A DNA stretch of 64,000 nucleotides. It comes from Druceiella hillmani. Taxonomy: Eukaryota > Arthropoda > Insecta > Lepidoptera > Hepialidae. Within the stretch, counting starts at the first letter, position 1, and each line of letters opens with the position of its first letter. This document shows positions 11,873 through 22,689 of the stretch, piece after piece. A program made the position numbers and the translations under genes. The notes beneath the pieces are model-generated. The model saw nothing but the letters and a program-made list of their open reading frames with translations. It did no database searches and was not told the DNA's origin. The stretch lies in the NCBI GenBank assembly GCA_039881145.1, contig JAYKKI010000061.1, forward strand, positions 13,428,001-13,492,000, given 5' to 3'.

Positions 11873-13866
11873 TCAATAATGAATTTCTACAAAATTAACG
11901 CCAAATATATTCAATGTTTAATTTTATATTATAGTTTTACTTGATATAAAATTCCAACATGTTTTATTAAAATATTGAAATGATTGAAAGAGAATTTAGT
12001 ATCCCGTGATAGTGATCTCAGCTGTCGTCACAAGAATGGGTGACAAAAGTAAGCGGTGGGAGTGGGTATAGATTTTAAGTTATAGTCAAACGTTACAAGA
12101 GCAATTCGATTGTTAATTAGAGTCATTGTTGGTGTTATAATGCGTATATTTTATCAATAGTCTAAATAATGAAAGGATACAATGAAAAACTGGTTGCATT
12201 ACGTAGGTGAAATGACATTAATGAGGTGAAATTGGCATACAAGACAAAGGAGTTTAACTTCCTGCTCTTTTTCCAGTTTTTCCTCTGTTGTATAATTTTT
12301 CAGTATTTCACAAATGGTTTAAAGAAAAGCGATTTTACGAATAAGAACATAATTTAAAAGACCGATTTAGGTAATCTGTGGTACAAAGAGTACCATATTA
12401 ATGCAGACAATAGTTTTTAGGGAGTTTAGCTTATATACTACTATTGAAGTCGTGACATGGAGTGCATTGTAACTTCGTTCAGTCTGCAGTATTCTAGAAA
12501 CAAATGCAATTGATGGGTTAAAAAAAATTAGCTGGTTTTTGTACATGAATTAGTATTATCCTTATTTATTCTTTTCAATTCCGATGACCATTAATTTGAG
12601 TTTAAATTTTTTTATATCGTAATATCATTCTCGATGACTTTTCACTCTTGAGTTTAATAGTTCCTTACCTTCCCGGCAGTTACAATTATAATATCCTGCA
12701 GCATTTATCTATTTTTGTGCTACCAAATTGTTCAAAGTAGTGTTGCCTTGACACATTTCTGTCTCTTTATTATATTATAACGGTAACATAGAAACTTTGA
12801 ACGTGGTATCTTTAGTCACCGAGATTTGGTTGAGAATGCACCCATCTTTGAGTCATTTAGAGTGTTCGCGAAAAGTGTCCTCGAAAAAATGGAGATACTA
12901 AATGATTCATTGAGAAGGGATACAGACTCTAACCCTGTCGGGTGGAAGCGCTGAGACTGTAGATACGGGACACTACTTGGGGACTTTCGAAGGTCCCTTT
13001 TTTGTATGAGGTGGGTCGTTACGGGTCCCAGGAGCGGCCTTGAGATAATCCGGATGGAAGGTTTGGAATAGTGTCTCTTTATTATAATTGTAAAACTATT
13101 AATTTTTTGGTATTTTCACATGCGTTTTCAGTAAATGTGTAAAGTAAAGTAGAAAGAAATATTAGTAAAGTAAAAAATTAATTAAACTTTGTCATTTTAA
13201 AAGCCTCTTATTGTAATTTGAGAAATCTAACGATAGTAATTACAACATTTGTGGAAAATCTTTATTTATTTTGAAACACTATAATATTTTTTAATTGCAT
13301 ACAAAATCGATTAGTTTTATTTGTAATTATGGCAAACAAGCAGATGATCAATAATATGTTTTACATAAGCATTATGAAGGCAAATTTGGCAACGTGTAAA
13401 AACCAGATTTGACATAGAGTAATTGTATTGTGTTAGAGTATAATTTTGTTTCTCGATATGGGATGGTGCAACTTTCTCTTTCTTGTGCATTATGAAGTGT
13501 CAACTTTCGGAATGTTTATTACCACGCGAAATGTAATATTGGTGGAGTTAAAAATAAAAGATTGTCATCTTAATTCTACCTTGATAACCTGGTCAACTTT
13601 CTTTGAAACAATCCACATATTTCTAAAGACACGAACATTGAAAGCTCTCAATTCTGTGTATGGTATGAAATTCGTAAATTTTAATAATAGACGTTGATTC
13701 TGTCTCTGGTATAATTAAATTCATATATACTTTGATTATAAGACCTGCCGATCAAAAAAACAAATGCAAAATTTTGTACTATACATGCTCCTTTTATGAG
13801 ACTACTTTAGTAGGGTGACTATATTAGAAATTAAGGTTTTAAATTTAAATTATAAATTAAGTAGAA
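11873..13866. other. AT-rich DNA with a G+C-richer stretch at 12810-13060
   Basis: The stretch at 12810-13060 (ccctgtcgggtgg, gggacactacttgggg, gggtcccaggagcgg) is more complex than its flanks but resembles no family I know. An 83-codon frame at 13446-13697 has no domain. No repeat was recognised in the remainder. Confidence 0.4.
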
Positions 13867-13889
13867 TTATAAAGTGAGCGCATTTTGAT

Positions 13890-14152
13890 AAATGTGGTAT
13901 TGCGAGACGGGCCCGATCTTGATACATGTTTCTGCTCCATTGTTCGCTTTAAGAATGCGATTATGGAGTTGCTTGGTAGTCCATGTTTGATAAATAGTGT
14001 GTTTAGTTTGAATTAATTTTTTCTTGTGTTTTTCTGCTTTATTTATTATTATATATATTGTATACTGTAGCACTTTTTGTGCTTACACAAGTCCAGTGCT
14101 TTGGGGTAACCTATAAGCTGGACGTAGAGTTTTGATAAATAAATAAATAAAT
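13890..14152 (+). mobile_element. Probable retroposon 3' end with (aaat)n tail
   Basis: The sequence ends in gataaataaataaataaatt after a structured segment (ccagtgctttggggtaacc, ataagctggacgtagag). Simple A-rich tetranucleotide tails of this kind also end the two SINEs in the window. The body is not the same as those SINEs, and the 5' boundary is a guess. Confidence 0.4.
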
Positions 14153-15377
14153 TTATTGAACTAGATTGCTTTGAAGATTTTTTATATCCCTGATAGCATT
14201 ATCACTATTATATGTTACGATGTCGAAACTGCAGGCGCGTTTTGATAACATACAGACATTGAAGTAAGTGCGAAGCTCAGAAGAAAGATTTCGAGATAAG
14301 AGTTTTAAATATTTTTCTCCATCTACTTTATTATCTGTATAACAAATTCTTCCATTGACGTAAATATGTTTATAATTTTTTTGTTTCAAGCTTGAACCTT
14401 TCTCTAAAAATCTTTATCCCAAAAAGTTTACACTTTCTTTAAATTACTTATGAACTATAAAAGCTAGCAGAAATATTATCATTGAGTTAAAAATAATCTA
14501 CGGAACTAAGGTTTACGTTTGGGCAATTTAATAGCACGCGTCATTTACATTGGTAATTTTGTACTGAAATCGGTGTTCAGTTCGTATCATAAAATTAGTA
14601 TAAATTGGTTGGTCTATAAAAAAACTAAAAATAGGGAATTTCAGCCATTTGGTGTTTAAAATATTTTTAATCAATTATGATTTACAATGAGATGATAAAC
14701 AAAAAAATTTAATTTACAATATGAACTTTGAAATGCTATGATGAATATCGAATGCTTCTCACTTATTCGCTTACCTCGAAATTGTTAAATTTTATATGTG
14801 AACATTCACATATAATACATTAGATCTTCATCTATAATATTGCTATTTTACATAGAAGAAATAACAACAAACATTTTGTAAGAAAAGTTTTATAACATTT
14901 AATTTTGCATTTTTTGCTATGTTTACTCGACTACGGCGTAGCAAAGGAAGGGTAATGAATATAACAATCTATGTGTGTATCTATAAATGGATGTTCGATA
15001 GTAGCCTACAAACTGCTGAACCGATTTTAACAAAAGACGTATAACTCAATTTGTATTTAGTGTAAGAGTGTCATCGGTTAGGTTTTTAGAGACAAAAAAC
15101 ATTTGGGCGGATTTGCAATAAAAAAAAATAGAGAAAAAATTCGCGTATCTTATCAAAAATGATGTTATTTGATAGGTCTTTAAAATAATAAGATTACTTT
15201 AATCATTTTTTTCATAAAGCTGAAAGAATAGCCAAGTTTGACATACATTTTAAAAATACAAGTTTCTATGTACACCTGGTTTCGTACTATGTGTATTAAA
15301 ATAAGCTAACAAAAAGAGTAAAATACTCATAAAAACGAAACCATAAACAATTAAAACCTGAAAAGTAGAAAAAAGAA
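14153..15377. other. AT-rich; short transposon-like word near 15000
   Basis: Around 15010-15040 'ctgctgaaccgattttaac' resembles the 'ctgaaccgattttgatg' word common in insect Helitrons and other non-autonomous elements. A short palindrome (tatatgtgaacattcacata) lies near 14795. No gene was seen. Confidence 0.35.
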
Positions 15378-15600
15378 TTAGGTAACCATAATCACTGAAA
15401 GATGATCGTCACTGAATTGTGAAGCCATAGGTGGCGTTTAGCTTTGAGATGTCAATATTTTTTCCAGTATAATATTAGTTCAACTTACGGCGTCCACACC
15501 ACTTATGGCTTCACAATTATCACTTACGGCTTCACAATTACCACTTACGGCTTCGCAATTTAGTGACAACTATCTTTAAGCAAAATTATGATTACCTAAC
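15378..15600. mobile_element. Foldback MITE with internal 20-bp repeats
   Basis: The outer arms start ttaggtaaccataat and end attatgattacctaac, which are imperfect reverse complements. They continue inward through gtcactgaattgtgaagcca and its counterpart. The right half holds three tandem copies of a ~20-bp unit (ccacttacggcttcacaatt with variants). Total length is about 220 bp with no coding. This structure matches a foldback type miniature inverted-repeat element. Confidence 0.7.
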
Positions 15601-15747
15601 TTGTTTTTTTCCTTTTCAGTTTTTTCGACGCAGTCGGGATTTAGTTTTTTATGACTTTGTTTTTATAATACCACTTTATTTATATCAGTGTTGAAGCAGC
15701 TTGATTAGTGACAGTAAAATATCTGTCGAATCTATAGTAGTTTTTAA

Positions 15748-15792
15748 TCTTCATGATTATATATAAAGTGTCTTTATATATAATCATGAAGA
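15748..15792. repeat. Perfect 21-bp inverted repeat, 3-bp loop
   Basis: The left arm (15748-15768) and right arm (15772-15792) are exact complements around tgt. A further partial copy (attatatataaagtatcttt) follows at about 15799. Confidence 0.95.
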
Positions 15793-16194
15793 CTACCATT
15801 ATATATAAAGTATCTTTGAATATTATTTATTACCAGAATTTCTTTTGTTTTAGCTCATGAGATATAAAATTTTTAATTTATTAAATACATCTATTTGACG
15901 TAAATGGTTCAATATAGCCTAGATAAAATTCGAAGGAGATTCAAGAAATATATTTTTTTACAAACAGGGTAAATAGAAATAACTTCTTTATTTTCACGTC
16001 CATTTCTGTCGAACCGCTCTGTACGTCGAAAGAAGTCGGGTCCTTGGATACTCAAGTTCAATGGCCTATTTATATTCCATCCAGTGTTGACCTTCAAAAT
16101 TGGCTGGAATTTCAGCGATATAGGGAGGTACATAAAACGGATCCTGAGCAACGGAACTCCATAGGGCGGAGATAAAAAATAAGATGTCGTTAAA
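15793..16194. other. Unassigned, moderately complex
   Basis: A minus-strand frame at 15909-16151 (80 codons) covers complex sequence but has no recognisable domain. It directly precedes the G+C island. Confidence 0.35.
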
Positions 16195-16405
16195 ACGAGG
16201 GCACTTACACATAGGTAAGTCCCGTTGCGGACGCCGCACCGCCGCTATCTGAAATCACAATCGCCCGTGATTTATACAAGCGGGGGCAGACTGGCCCCGG
16301 TTTATTGATAAAAATAAATCTCAAAAAGTTAAAGTTGACCCGGCCAGACGGGCGGGCGGAGGCGGCAGTGTTCCTTGGGCGGCTCAAGGGTCGGCGACAA
16401 ATCAA
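16195..16405. other. G+C-rich, CpG-rich island
   Basis: Many CpG dinucleotides (gttgcggacgccgcaccgcc, ccagacgggcgggcgg) stand out against flanks of about 30% G+C. In the middle are homeodomain-like AT words (ggtttattgataaaaataaa). The minus frame here (66 codons) is probably a by-product of composition. A promoter CpG island, a conserved enhancer or an exon are all possible. Confidence 0.4.
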
Positions 16406-17520
16406 CTCGCTGAAGAGATAAAATAATTATGGACATTCCGTGGGAGGAACTATAATGTTAAGGAGGCTGAGCCTCCCCTGGGCCTTCTTAGGTCTAGTGA
16501 TGTATCACTGGATTTATAAATATTTACTGTGTCGAAGTCGCAGTTAAAATATTGTTTGATAAAAGGTTCTGTTAGTTTAGTAGAGATACATGATATTGGT
16601 TTTACAGCACAAAAGTAATAAGACTATTTTTAGTGTAGTAGTATATGCAAATATGTACATGTCGACGTTTGAATTTTGATAATTAACCATTTATTTAATT
16701 AAAATAAAACAATGAAATGAATAAATTGACATAAAATTTTATTTTATTAAGTTTCTTTAACTCAAACTGACAAATGGGGTCTTTATCATCACATTTCTGT
16801 ATGTCAGTCCGTCTGTCACAGTCAGTTTCCTTTAAAACTCTGCGACATAGAAACTTGAAATTTGGCATAGTAATACAATTTATTGACGAAGACATCTCAA
16901 GAAAACTAAACCTCATAACTTAAGAGTTTAGAACTTGACAGGGGCCTATCCTAAAGGTCTTATTATAAGAAATACAAATTATTTTTCACAATTTTAAGTT
17001 GCATTTTTAAAGAAAAATTCATTTTCTAGAAATATGCCTCACTCCTTTTTCTGAAATTTTAATGTAAAATATACATGTAATGTGTATAACGAATACATTA
17101 AATTATATTTTACAAATACATGGAAAATTTTGCAGCAGCAATCTGAATTGACGTACTCTCGCCTACCTGTTAGTGTTTTCAGCAAAGTGAGTTAGTATAT
17201 TTTATTATTTAAATTAAATCCTATTTCGTAATTTCTGTTCGGAGTTTCAGTAATTTCATTACATATTTTTTATATGCAATGATTATAGAGGTATACCCTT
17301 CGTCATAAGAATCTTAATCTCCAACGTTGAAGCTTAAACATTTAATGAATTAGGGTAAAATTTTGACCACTGGTGGATCACTTGTAATTATTGAAATATG
17401 CACTATATTTTACATTTGCCATTTTTGAAAATTAATATTTGTGTATATTTTACATTTGCCATTTTGGGAAATTGATATTAGCTTAATAGAAATACTATGT
17501 ATCAATATTTATAAGTATCG
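16406..17520. other. AT-rich with transposon remnant 16780-16920 and a 40-bp direct repeat
   Basis: At 16780-16920 'gtcagtccgtctgtcacagt' and 'tttggcatag' resemble the common 'gtctgtcac...aaatttggca' segment of insect elements. Related words recur at 32340-32420 and 56310-56400. At 17404 and 17444 the phrase tatattttacatttgccatt repeats with a 40-bp period. A short hairpin ggaggctgagcctcc lies near 16461. Confidence 0.45.
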
Positions 17521-17529
17521 AAATCTGTA

Positions 17530-18310
17530 AGGAACCCCAGTAGTGCGAGTTCCACTTGTGTTTTGAAGGATTTATTGCACGTCCTGTTCTCTTTACACAA
17601 ACTTAGGTTAATTGTATGAATATTGCAAAATATTGTATTGCTCTGGGTTTTGGTAAGCTGTATGAATTTCTTTAAACGTTTTACTATAATTTTTAAGGTT
17701 CCGTATCTCAAAAAGAAAAAAGGAACCGTAATAGGATCACTTCGTTGTCTGTCTCTCTGTCTATCAATCTGTCAAGAATCTTCTTCTCAGGAATGTAGTA
17801 GGTCTAAGTTGAAAAATTAACATTCCAATTTCTTAGGTCTACGGTTCTCGCAGTTATAAATTAAGCTTCTAAGTCAACGCAATCGAGTATAATCCTAAAA
17901 AAATGATCATTTATGCCGCATATTTTAACACTCGCAAATAATCAAAACCTATTGGGTACTTCCCGTTGGTAAAATTGGCTAAGAAACTCGGTCTCACAGT
18001 ACAAATAAAGGGAAAGATCCCAAAATCGTTAATTTGCGGTTATATTTTGAAATATGCGTGATGTTTTTACGCACGTGAAATATATGGTAGGCAATATATT
18101 CACGTTGTGTAAAATAATATTTGTAAATGGTGTATGGAACCCTCGTAGTGCGAGTTCTACTCGTGCCTGAAAGGTTTTTTACACGTCATATTCACTTTAA
18201 AAGTAGGCTAATGGCATAAATATTGCAAAATATCATGTTACTTTGCAATTTGGTGAGTTTCATAAATTATTTTCGATCTTTATTTTTTTGAACAATTTTT
18301 CCAAAAAAAA
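17530..18310 (+). mobile_element. Lepidoptera-type interspersed element flanked by direct repeats
   Basis: The full element runs from about 17696 (ggttccgtatctcaaaaag) through gtctgtctctctgtctat, ttctaagtcaacgcaatc and aaacctattgggtacttccc to ggaaccctcgtagtgcgag and a T run at 18182. It matches the minus copy at 7571-8112. A second copy of just its right end plus ~120 bp of following sequence lies upstream at 17530-17695. After each end comes a related flank (gcaaaatat and tttggtaag/tttggtgag words). The direct repeats are about 600 bp apart, as if the block had been tandemly duplicated. Confidence 0.75.
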
Positions 18311-18738
18311 TATAAATTTTATGTAAAATTTTTATTTAAACTTTTCTTTTTAATTTTTTTATATCAGGTTTTTAAGTTTATCAAATAGATGGAAAAACGG
18401 CTTTACGAATGAAAACTAAACATGCTATGTGGATGTAACTTAACAGGGATAATGAGGCTGACAGCACAAGAGACACGGTCTCGAATCGACGAGAGGTGTG
18501 CTGGCTCTACTCGTAATGACGCGAGTAATTAACAACGCGTAAAATATTTATTCTCTAAGTATGGATGCACGTAAAACAAGAACCGTAGAAAGTTAGGATC
18601 AAGCCCAAAAATGAATTAAATCTTTACTCTAACCCATTCGCAAGTCTACGTTACGTAAAACTTTAGACCAAACCAATTGAAAGAGTTTACCAATGCAAGA
18701 ATATATTAGGGCATCTAGGGCAGCCAAAATCAATGTGA
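18311..18738. other. No recognised feature
   Basis: It starts with a T-rich tract. From about 18420 the sequence is more complex and may already belong to the decayed Helitron that contains the helicase fragment. Confidence 0.35.
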
Positions 18739-18930
18739 GAATTTAGCTTTTGGCTATTCTCATTGCGCGAATATGATAGTTATTCTAAAGCTATCGAAAC
18801 TGAAGAACGACAAGAACACAGATGGTGTGAAATGAGAGATAGGCTAATAATGGATACACTTTTTCTCAATATCCAAATGTCGCTTCCACGTTTTGTCAAA
18901 GAATTTTATATTTACCACAAAAATATAATT
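18739..18930 (+). pseudogene. Short open segment upstream of helicase, possibly the same mobile element
   Basis: A frame open for about 64 codons contains ordinary protein-like sequence (ERQEHRWCEMRDRLIMDTLF). I do not recognise the domain. Its position about 75 bp before the helicase fragment and its similar composition suggest a Helitron open reading frame remnant. Unrelated sequence is equally possible. Confidence 0.25.
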
Positions 18931-19003
18931 TGAAATTAAATGAAAGGACTGAACTTTTACTAGAATATATAACTATACCTATTACTAGACATGTTATCAG
19001 TAA

Positions 19004-19393
19004 GATAACGAATACAAGATAGTTGTAGGTTTCCAGTGCCCTAGTGATAATCACTTATCAAGGCAACCGTGGATATTAAACGGAGGATGTTGCCCGATTC
19101 TAAGTCGAACTGTAACGGTATTCCAAGGTACTACTCTGAATGCCATTATCATTGACCTTGGCCGTGACTTTATTATTAAAGGTCAATGCTACGTAGCACT
19201 CAGCAGAGTTAAGTCATTGGGTGAAATAGTCATTTCCGGCTTAGATACCGCGGAGAAAATTATGAATAATTCACTTTCATTAATTGGTCAATATAAATAT
19301 AGTTCGTTTATTTTCCGTTCTTTGTTATTTGATGATATTTTTTATAAGGTGATGCGGGTATGCTCATATAGCGTACCTTTCATCTGTGCTTGA
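19004..19393 (+). pseudogene. Pif1-type helicase C-terminal fragment of a Helitron/Helentron
   Basis: A stop-free frame of about 129 codons (it lacks an early ATG) encodes the end of a superfamily 1B helicase. Near residues 43-48 VFQGTTL matches the QGxTL motif. IIIDLGRDFIIKGQCYVALS followed by RVKSLGEIVISGLD (residues about 52-85) matches the final helicase motif (GQxYVALSRVxS). Pif1-type helicase domains of this kind are encoded by rolling-circle transposons, where they unwind donor DNA. Host Pif1 is a longer single gene, so a transposon source is preferred in this repeat-rich setting. The N-terminal ATPase part (Walker A) is missing, so this is a truncated, non-autonomous piece. The C-terminal tail after residue 90 is not recognisable. 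Confidence 0.85.
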
Positions 19394-20285
19394 ATTGCAA
19401 CTGAAATTGATAACTTAATGTTTTACACAATTAAACCTTTTTTTACTATGAAGATACGGCGGGAAAGAAAGACCAAAGTCCTTTCAGTAGTTTCTGAGAA
19501 AATTGTGAAAATACATCGAATTACGTTTTCTGTGTAACATGTTTACATACAGTTGACACAGAGAACTTCCCTTTTGAAGTCGTATAAAAACAAATGATTC
19601 CAATAAAACACTAATCAATGATCGATTATAAACTATTAAGCAATTCTATAATCGTGTGCATTTCTGAAGCAATCAACGAAGAGGAAAAAACAAGAATTGG
19701 CGTCGCTTGTAACTCTAAGTTAATCAATGGAAGTGTAAAGAAAGAGGGCGAATATTCGTGCGTCTAGGTGAAATAAAATTAGACTACGTATCCGCACGTA
19801 ACAGTTAGGATACAAAATGCCATCAAACCAGAGAACTCATCGGTACATTGTTCTTCAGTAACTTGATAACATGCATAATTCAAATTAATTCCCAACGGAG
19901 TTAAAAGGAATCGGATGTAATTATAACCGTTAAATATATTTTTTCTTTAAGATTGTTAGGAAATAACCATAGAATTTTAGGTATGACAAATTATTAATAT
20001 TTTTATTCTTTCCAGTATGAGGTTCTAGGACACTATACGGGATCTTCTGCATAAAAGTGTATTCAAAGCTGATTAATATTTTAAATATATAACGCATTAG
20101 GACCTGTAAATATCTAGTATATGTTTCAGTTATCAATACAAAAGAAAATACTAAGTGATTATATGAAGTAAAATGTCATACATATGTAGTTTAATCGTAT
20201 TCTTTAATTCTGGTAATTGTGAATTAAGTTCAAGTATTGAATAAATTTGGCGTTAATTTTGGGGAAATTCATTATTCACAATTAA
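19394..20285. other. AT-rich, no recognised feature
   Basis: Probably includes the downstream flank of the helicase-bearing element, but no hairpin plus CTAG end was found here. A 68-codon minus frame at 19930-20136 is low complexity. Confidence 0.35.
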
Positions 20286-20392
20286 ATGAAACTAGCCCAC
20301 CTGAAGATGTTGTAATACAACAAAATCTAGGTCGTGGTAAAGAACTTAAAGAAAGAAGAAATAATACTACATCACGTAGTTTCATTTAACTG
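20286..20392 (+). mobile_element. Penelope-like element end with hammerhead-ribozyme-like fold
   Basis: This is a second copy of the sequence found inverted at 11705-11872 (gtcgtggtaaagaactt, aataatactacatcacgta). The plus strand reads CCAC (20297-20300), CTGAAGA (20301-20307), then the small stem-loop TGTTG-TAATA-CAACA (20308-20322), then AAAT, CTAGGTC and GTGG (20334-20337). This is the order of a minimal hammerhead: stem I, core CUGANGA, stem II, GAAA, stem III, cleavage triplet GUC, stem I. Here GAAA has become AAAA, and stem II sits one base further from the core than the consensus, so this copy is probably inactive. The ends aattaaatgaaact and agtttcatttaa form a terminal inverted match. 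Confidence 0.6.
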
Positions 20393-20859
20393 TAAGTTCA
20401 AGTCATTTACAACTGCCCGAATTATAAAATGGAACAGGACGATCAGACTCTTTTAAGATATCTTTAATAAAATTGGAGCTGAAAAATTCTCGAGTTGACA
20501 AAATTTTTATTCGTGAATGCGAACGGGACCAGAGGTTTCGTCTCCGCACTGACACGTTTCTTATTGGACCGAGTCTCACATTCCATGATCTAATGATTTG
20601 TGAAAGAATATATTTAATGTAATCTTTAGCCAGTTAATTAAAGGTGTAAATATGAGCTGTTAAGGGCTTATTGAGAAGTTATTCTGAAAGATTATTTCTG
20701 TAGATTATATTTCTTAAAAGTATCACAAGACTATGACGGGAATTATATATTATAATAACCAAACCAGAAAAGCTAGATGTTAATAGCAACATTAAGTGAG
20801 TCTTGTTAATTTTATTTAATATTATTGGTCACATTAATAACACTTCCACATTTACCCAA
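20393..20859. other. No recognised feature
   Basis: A slightly more complex stretch lies near 20500-20590 (cgaacgggaccagagg). No family or domain was recognised. Confidence 0.35.
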
Positions 20860-21195
20860 TATCCTCTTCCAAATTTCACCTTTTAAATCCGGTGCCGCAC
20901 AAGAGCAATCAAGCAACCACGTTTCCATGCAAATACTCCGTTAATTCCCAAGGTACAAAGCGATCGTTCTGTATCGGAAGTTTCATTCACAAAAAGGTCG
21001 TTAGGGAAGCGCCTTGACGGCGTTTACAGCCGGCATATGAATTGTTAGTTTTTACACGGCCACTTGAGCATTAACCGTGTCTGCACTCGAGTCGCCGCAT
21101 CGCATATTTACGCGGCCGCACCGCTGCATCGCGAGTTGCACTTGGGTGCATGTTTTGTGTAGAGACCGGCGGCCGCGGCGGCGAGTTATAGATGC
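20860..21195. other. G+C-rich island, candidate regulatory or conserved element
   Basis: About 300 bp of complex, CpG-rich sequence (gcgccttgacggcgtttac, gtcgccgcatcgcatattta, cgcggccgcaccgctgcat, ggcggccgcggcggcgag) between AT-rich DNA. It also contains atgcaaat-like and cacgtttcc words. There is no long open frame. A minus-oriented Helitron begins 28 bp beyond it. Confidence 0.4.
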
Positions 21196-21222
21196 CGTTT
21201 TGATAAAGATATTATACGTATA

Positions 21223-21650
21223 CTAGCGTGACCCGTGCGAAGTCTTCGCATGATTTATTCCATTATGAAGCTCAGATGACAGATCAAACAAATATTTTAC
21301 TAAAATTGACATATAGAGGCGCAAGTATCAAAAGCATTGAGCTAAAGCGCCACTTTATTTACACGTGAGTGGATTTGAAATTAAACAAAAATTTTACCGA
21401 CCGTCAATCATATTGACGTTGAGCCGTTAGATGGCAGCATTGCTGTTTTGTGTATATAATTTTAATAATTAATTAATTTGCAAAAACAATAGCAATAATA
21501 AATTTTTTAGTTGTGGATGCCGGTAGAGCAAGCAATTATCTATAAAATGATATATAATTTATGTGAATTAGTTGTGAGGTTTTTTCTAAAAAGGGAGTGT
21601 AACATCTTAACCTTAGCGTATTAATATGATGATGATGATGATGATGATGA
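21223..21650 (-). mobile_element. Non-autonomous Helitron, copy 1
   Basis: On the minus strand the 3' end reads gcgaagacttcgcacggg (a hairpin of gcgaag/cttcgc), then tcacg, then CTAG followed by T, which is the Helitron terminal signature. The plus strand therefore starts ctagcgtgacccgtgcgaag at 21223. The 5' side on the minus strand begins at a (TCA)n microsatellite (plus-strand atgatg run, about 21627-21650). The body matches copy 2 at 39955-40422 almost base for base over about 350 bp, so both are recent. Each copy has one internal deletion relative to the other. No coding. Confidence 0.85.
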
Positions 21651-22157
21651 GGCAGTCTATTTAATGCCCTACTTGCGACCTCCATTATGCAAAAAAATAT
21701 TTTGTGGGGTGATGTTTAAGTGATTAAGCATGCATTCTCTTTCGTTACAAGTAGCTGGTTAAGATCGTAATGCTTATTGTTCTTGAGATGTTCCACGTTT
21801 AAGGAGCGAGCAATCGAGTATACATATGGTAGATTTATTGTTAGAAGATTAATTCCTTTCAGTCTACCACTACAATTGGATGGAACACATTAGTCATGTA
21901 TTAACATTTTATACAAATATCTGCGTATCCACATCCATCGCCATTCACCCTCTTCAATGATACTACACAATGGTCTGAGTGTCATTAAGTAGCACTTTTG
22001 AGATTCAATCGAAATGTGTAGTAATATTTGTGAAAATGTATAAAAAATAACTGTAAGAAGCAATATTTTGGGTATGAGCCAAATTTTACCTAAGGGGTCG
22101 ATGTAATTTTTAAAATACCTGTTTTTTGGGAGACACGCACCAAGATTATATTACACT
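21651..22157. other. No recognised feature
   Basis: Ordinary sequence between two Helitrons. Near 22157 the words ctagctataaaacc and ttttcccgcg resemble a degenerate Helitron end on the minus strand. Confidence 0.35.
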
Positions 22158-22547
22158 AGCTATAAAACCAGAGTTTTCCCGCGTATGATATTATTATTAT
22201 TATTTTTTTTCTAACACTTTCAAGTTTTTTCACTTTGATTTTCTCTTATTTGATGCAATCTAAATATATTATTTCTAAAAGGTGTTTCTTGGTCGAGCGG
22301 CTCGATCTCTTTAACTACTGCACCAAAAAAAATAAAAAAAATACCCACTTAAAGCTTATGTTTTCTACTTTGGGCGAAAAATATAAAAAAATTGGAAAAA
22401 AATCTTTTTGTTAATAAAAAAATTATTTTTTATAACAATTGGCATGAGCGCTATCTGTGGGCGACACATCAAATATCTTAGCCAAATTGTATACTTGGAA
22501 CACGCTAGATGGCGATATAGTGCGAAGACTTCGCACGGGTCAGCTAG
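22158..22547 (+). mobile_element. Helitron, plus strand, clear 3' end
   Basis: The 3' end at 22521-22547 reads tgcgaagacttcgcacggg, tcag, CTAG with T following. It uses the same terminal hairpin as the copies at 21223 and 39955 but in opposite orientation. An (att)n run at 22184-22200 and the degenerate end near 22157 may mark its start, though the 5' boundary is uncertain. The frames on both strands here (for example 95 and 134 codons) are rich in Lys/Phe and not recognisable. Confidence 0.75.
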
Positions 22548-22689
22548 TGTTTTTATGAATTCTAAAAATTGTTCTTTTCTCTTTCTTCTTCTGTTTATTT
22601 TTTCTGTTCCGTCCTTTCCCTTAGCGAATTTTCTGGATTGCGTAAAAACTCTTTTACGTATTTTAGTGATAAAAACTACAACACAACTT

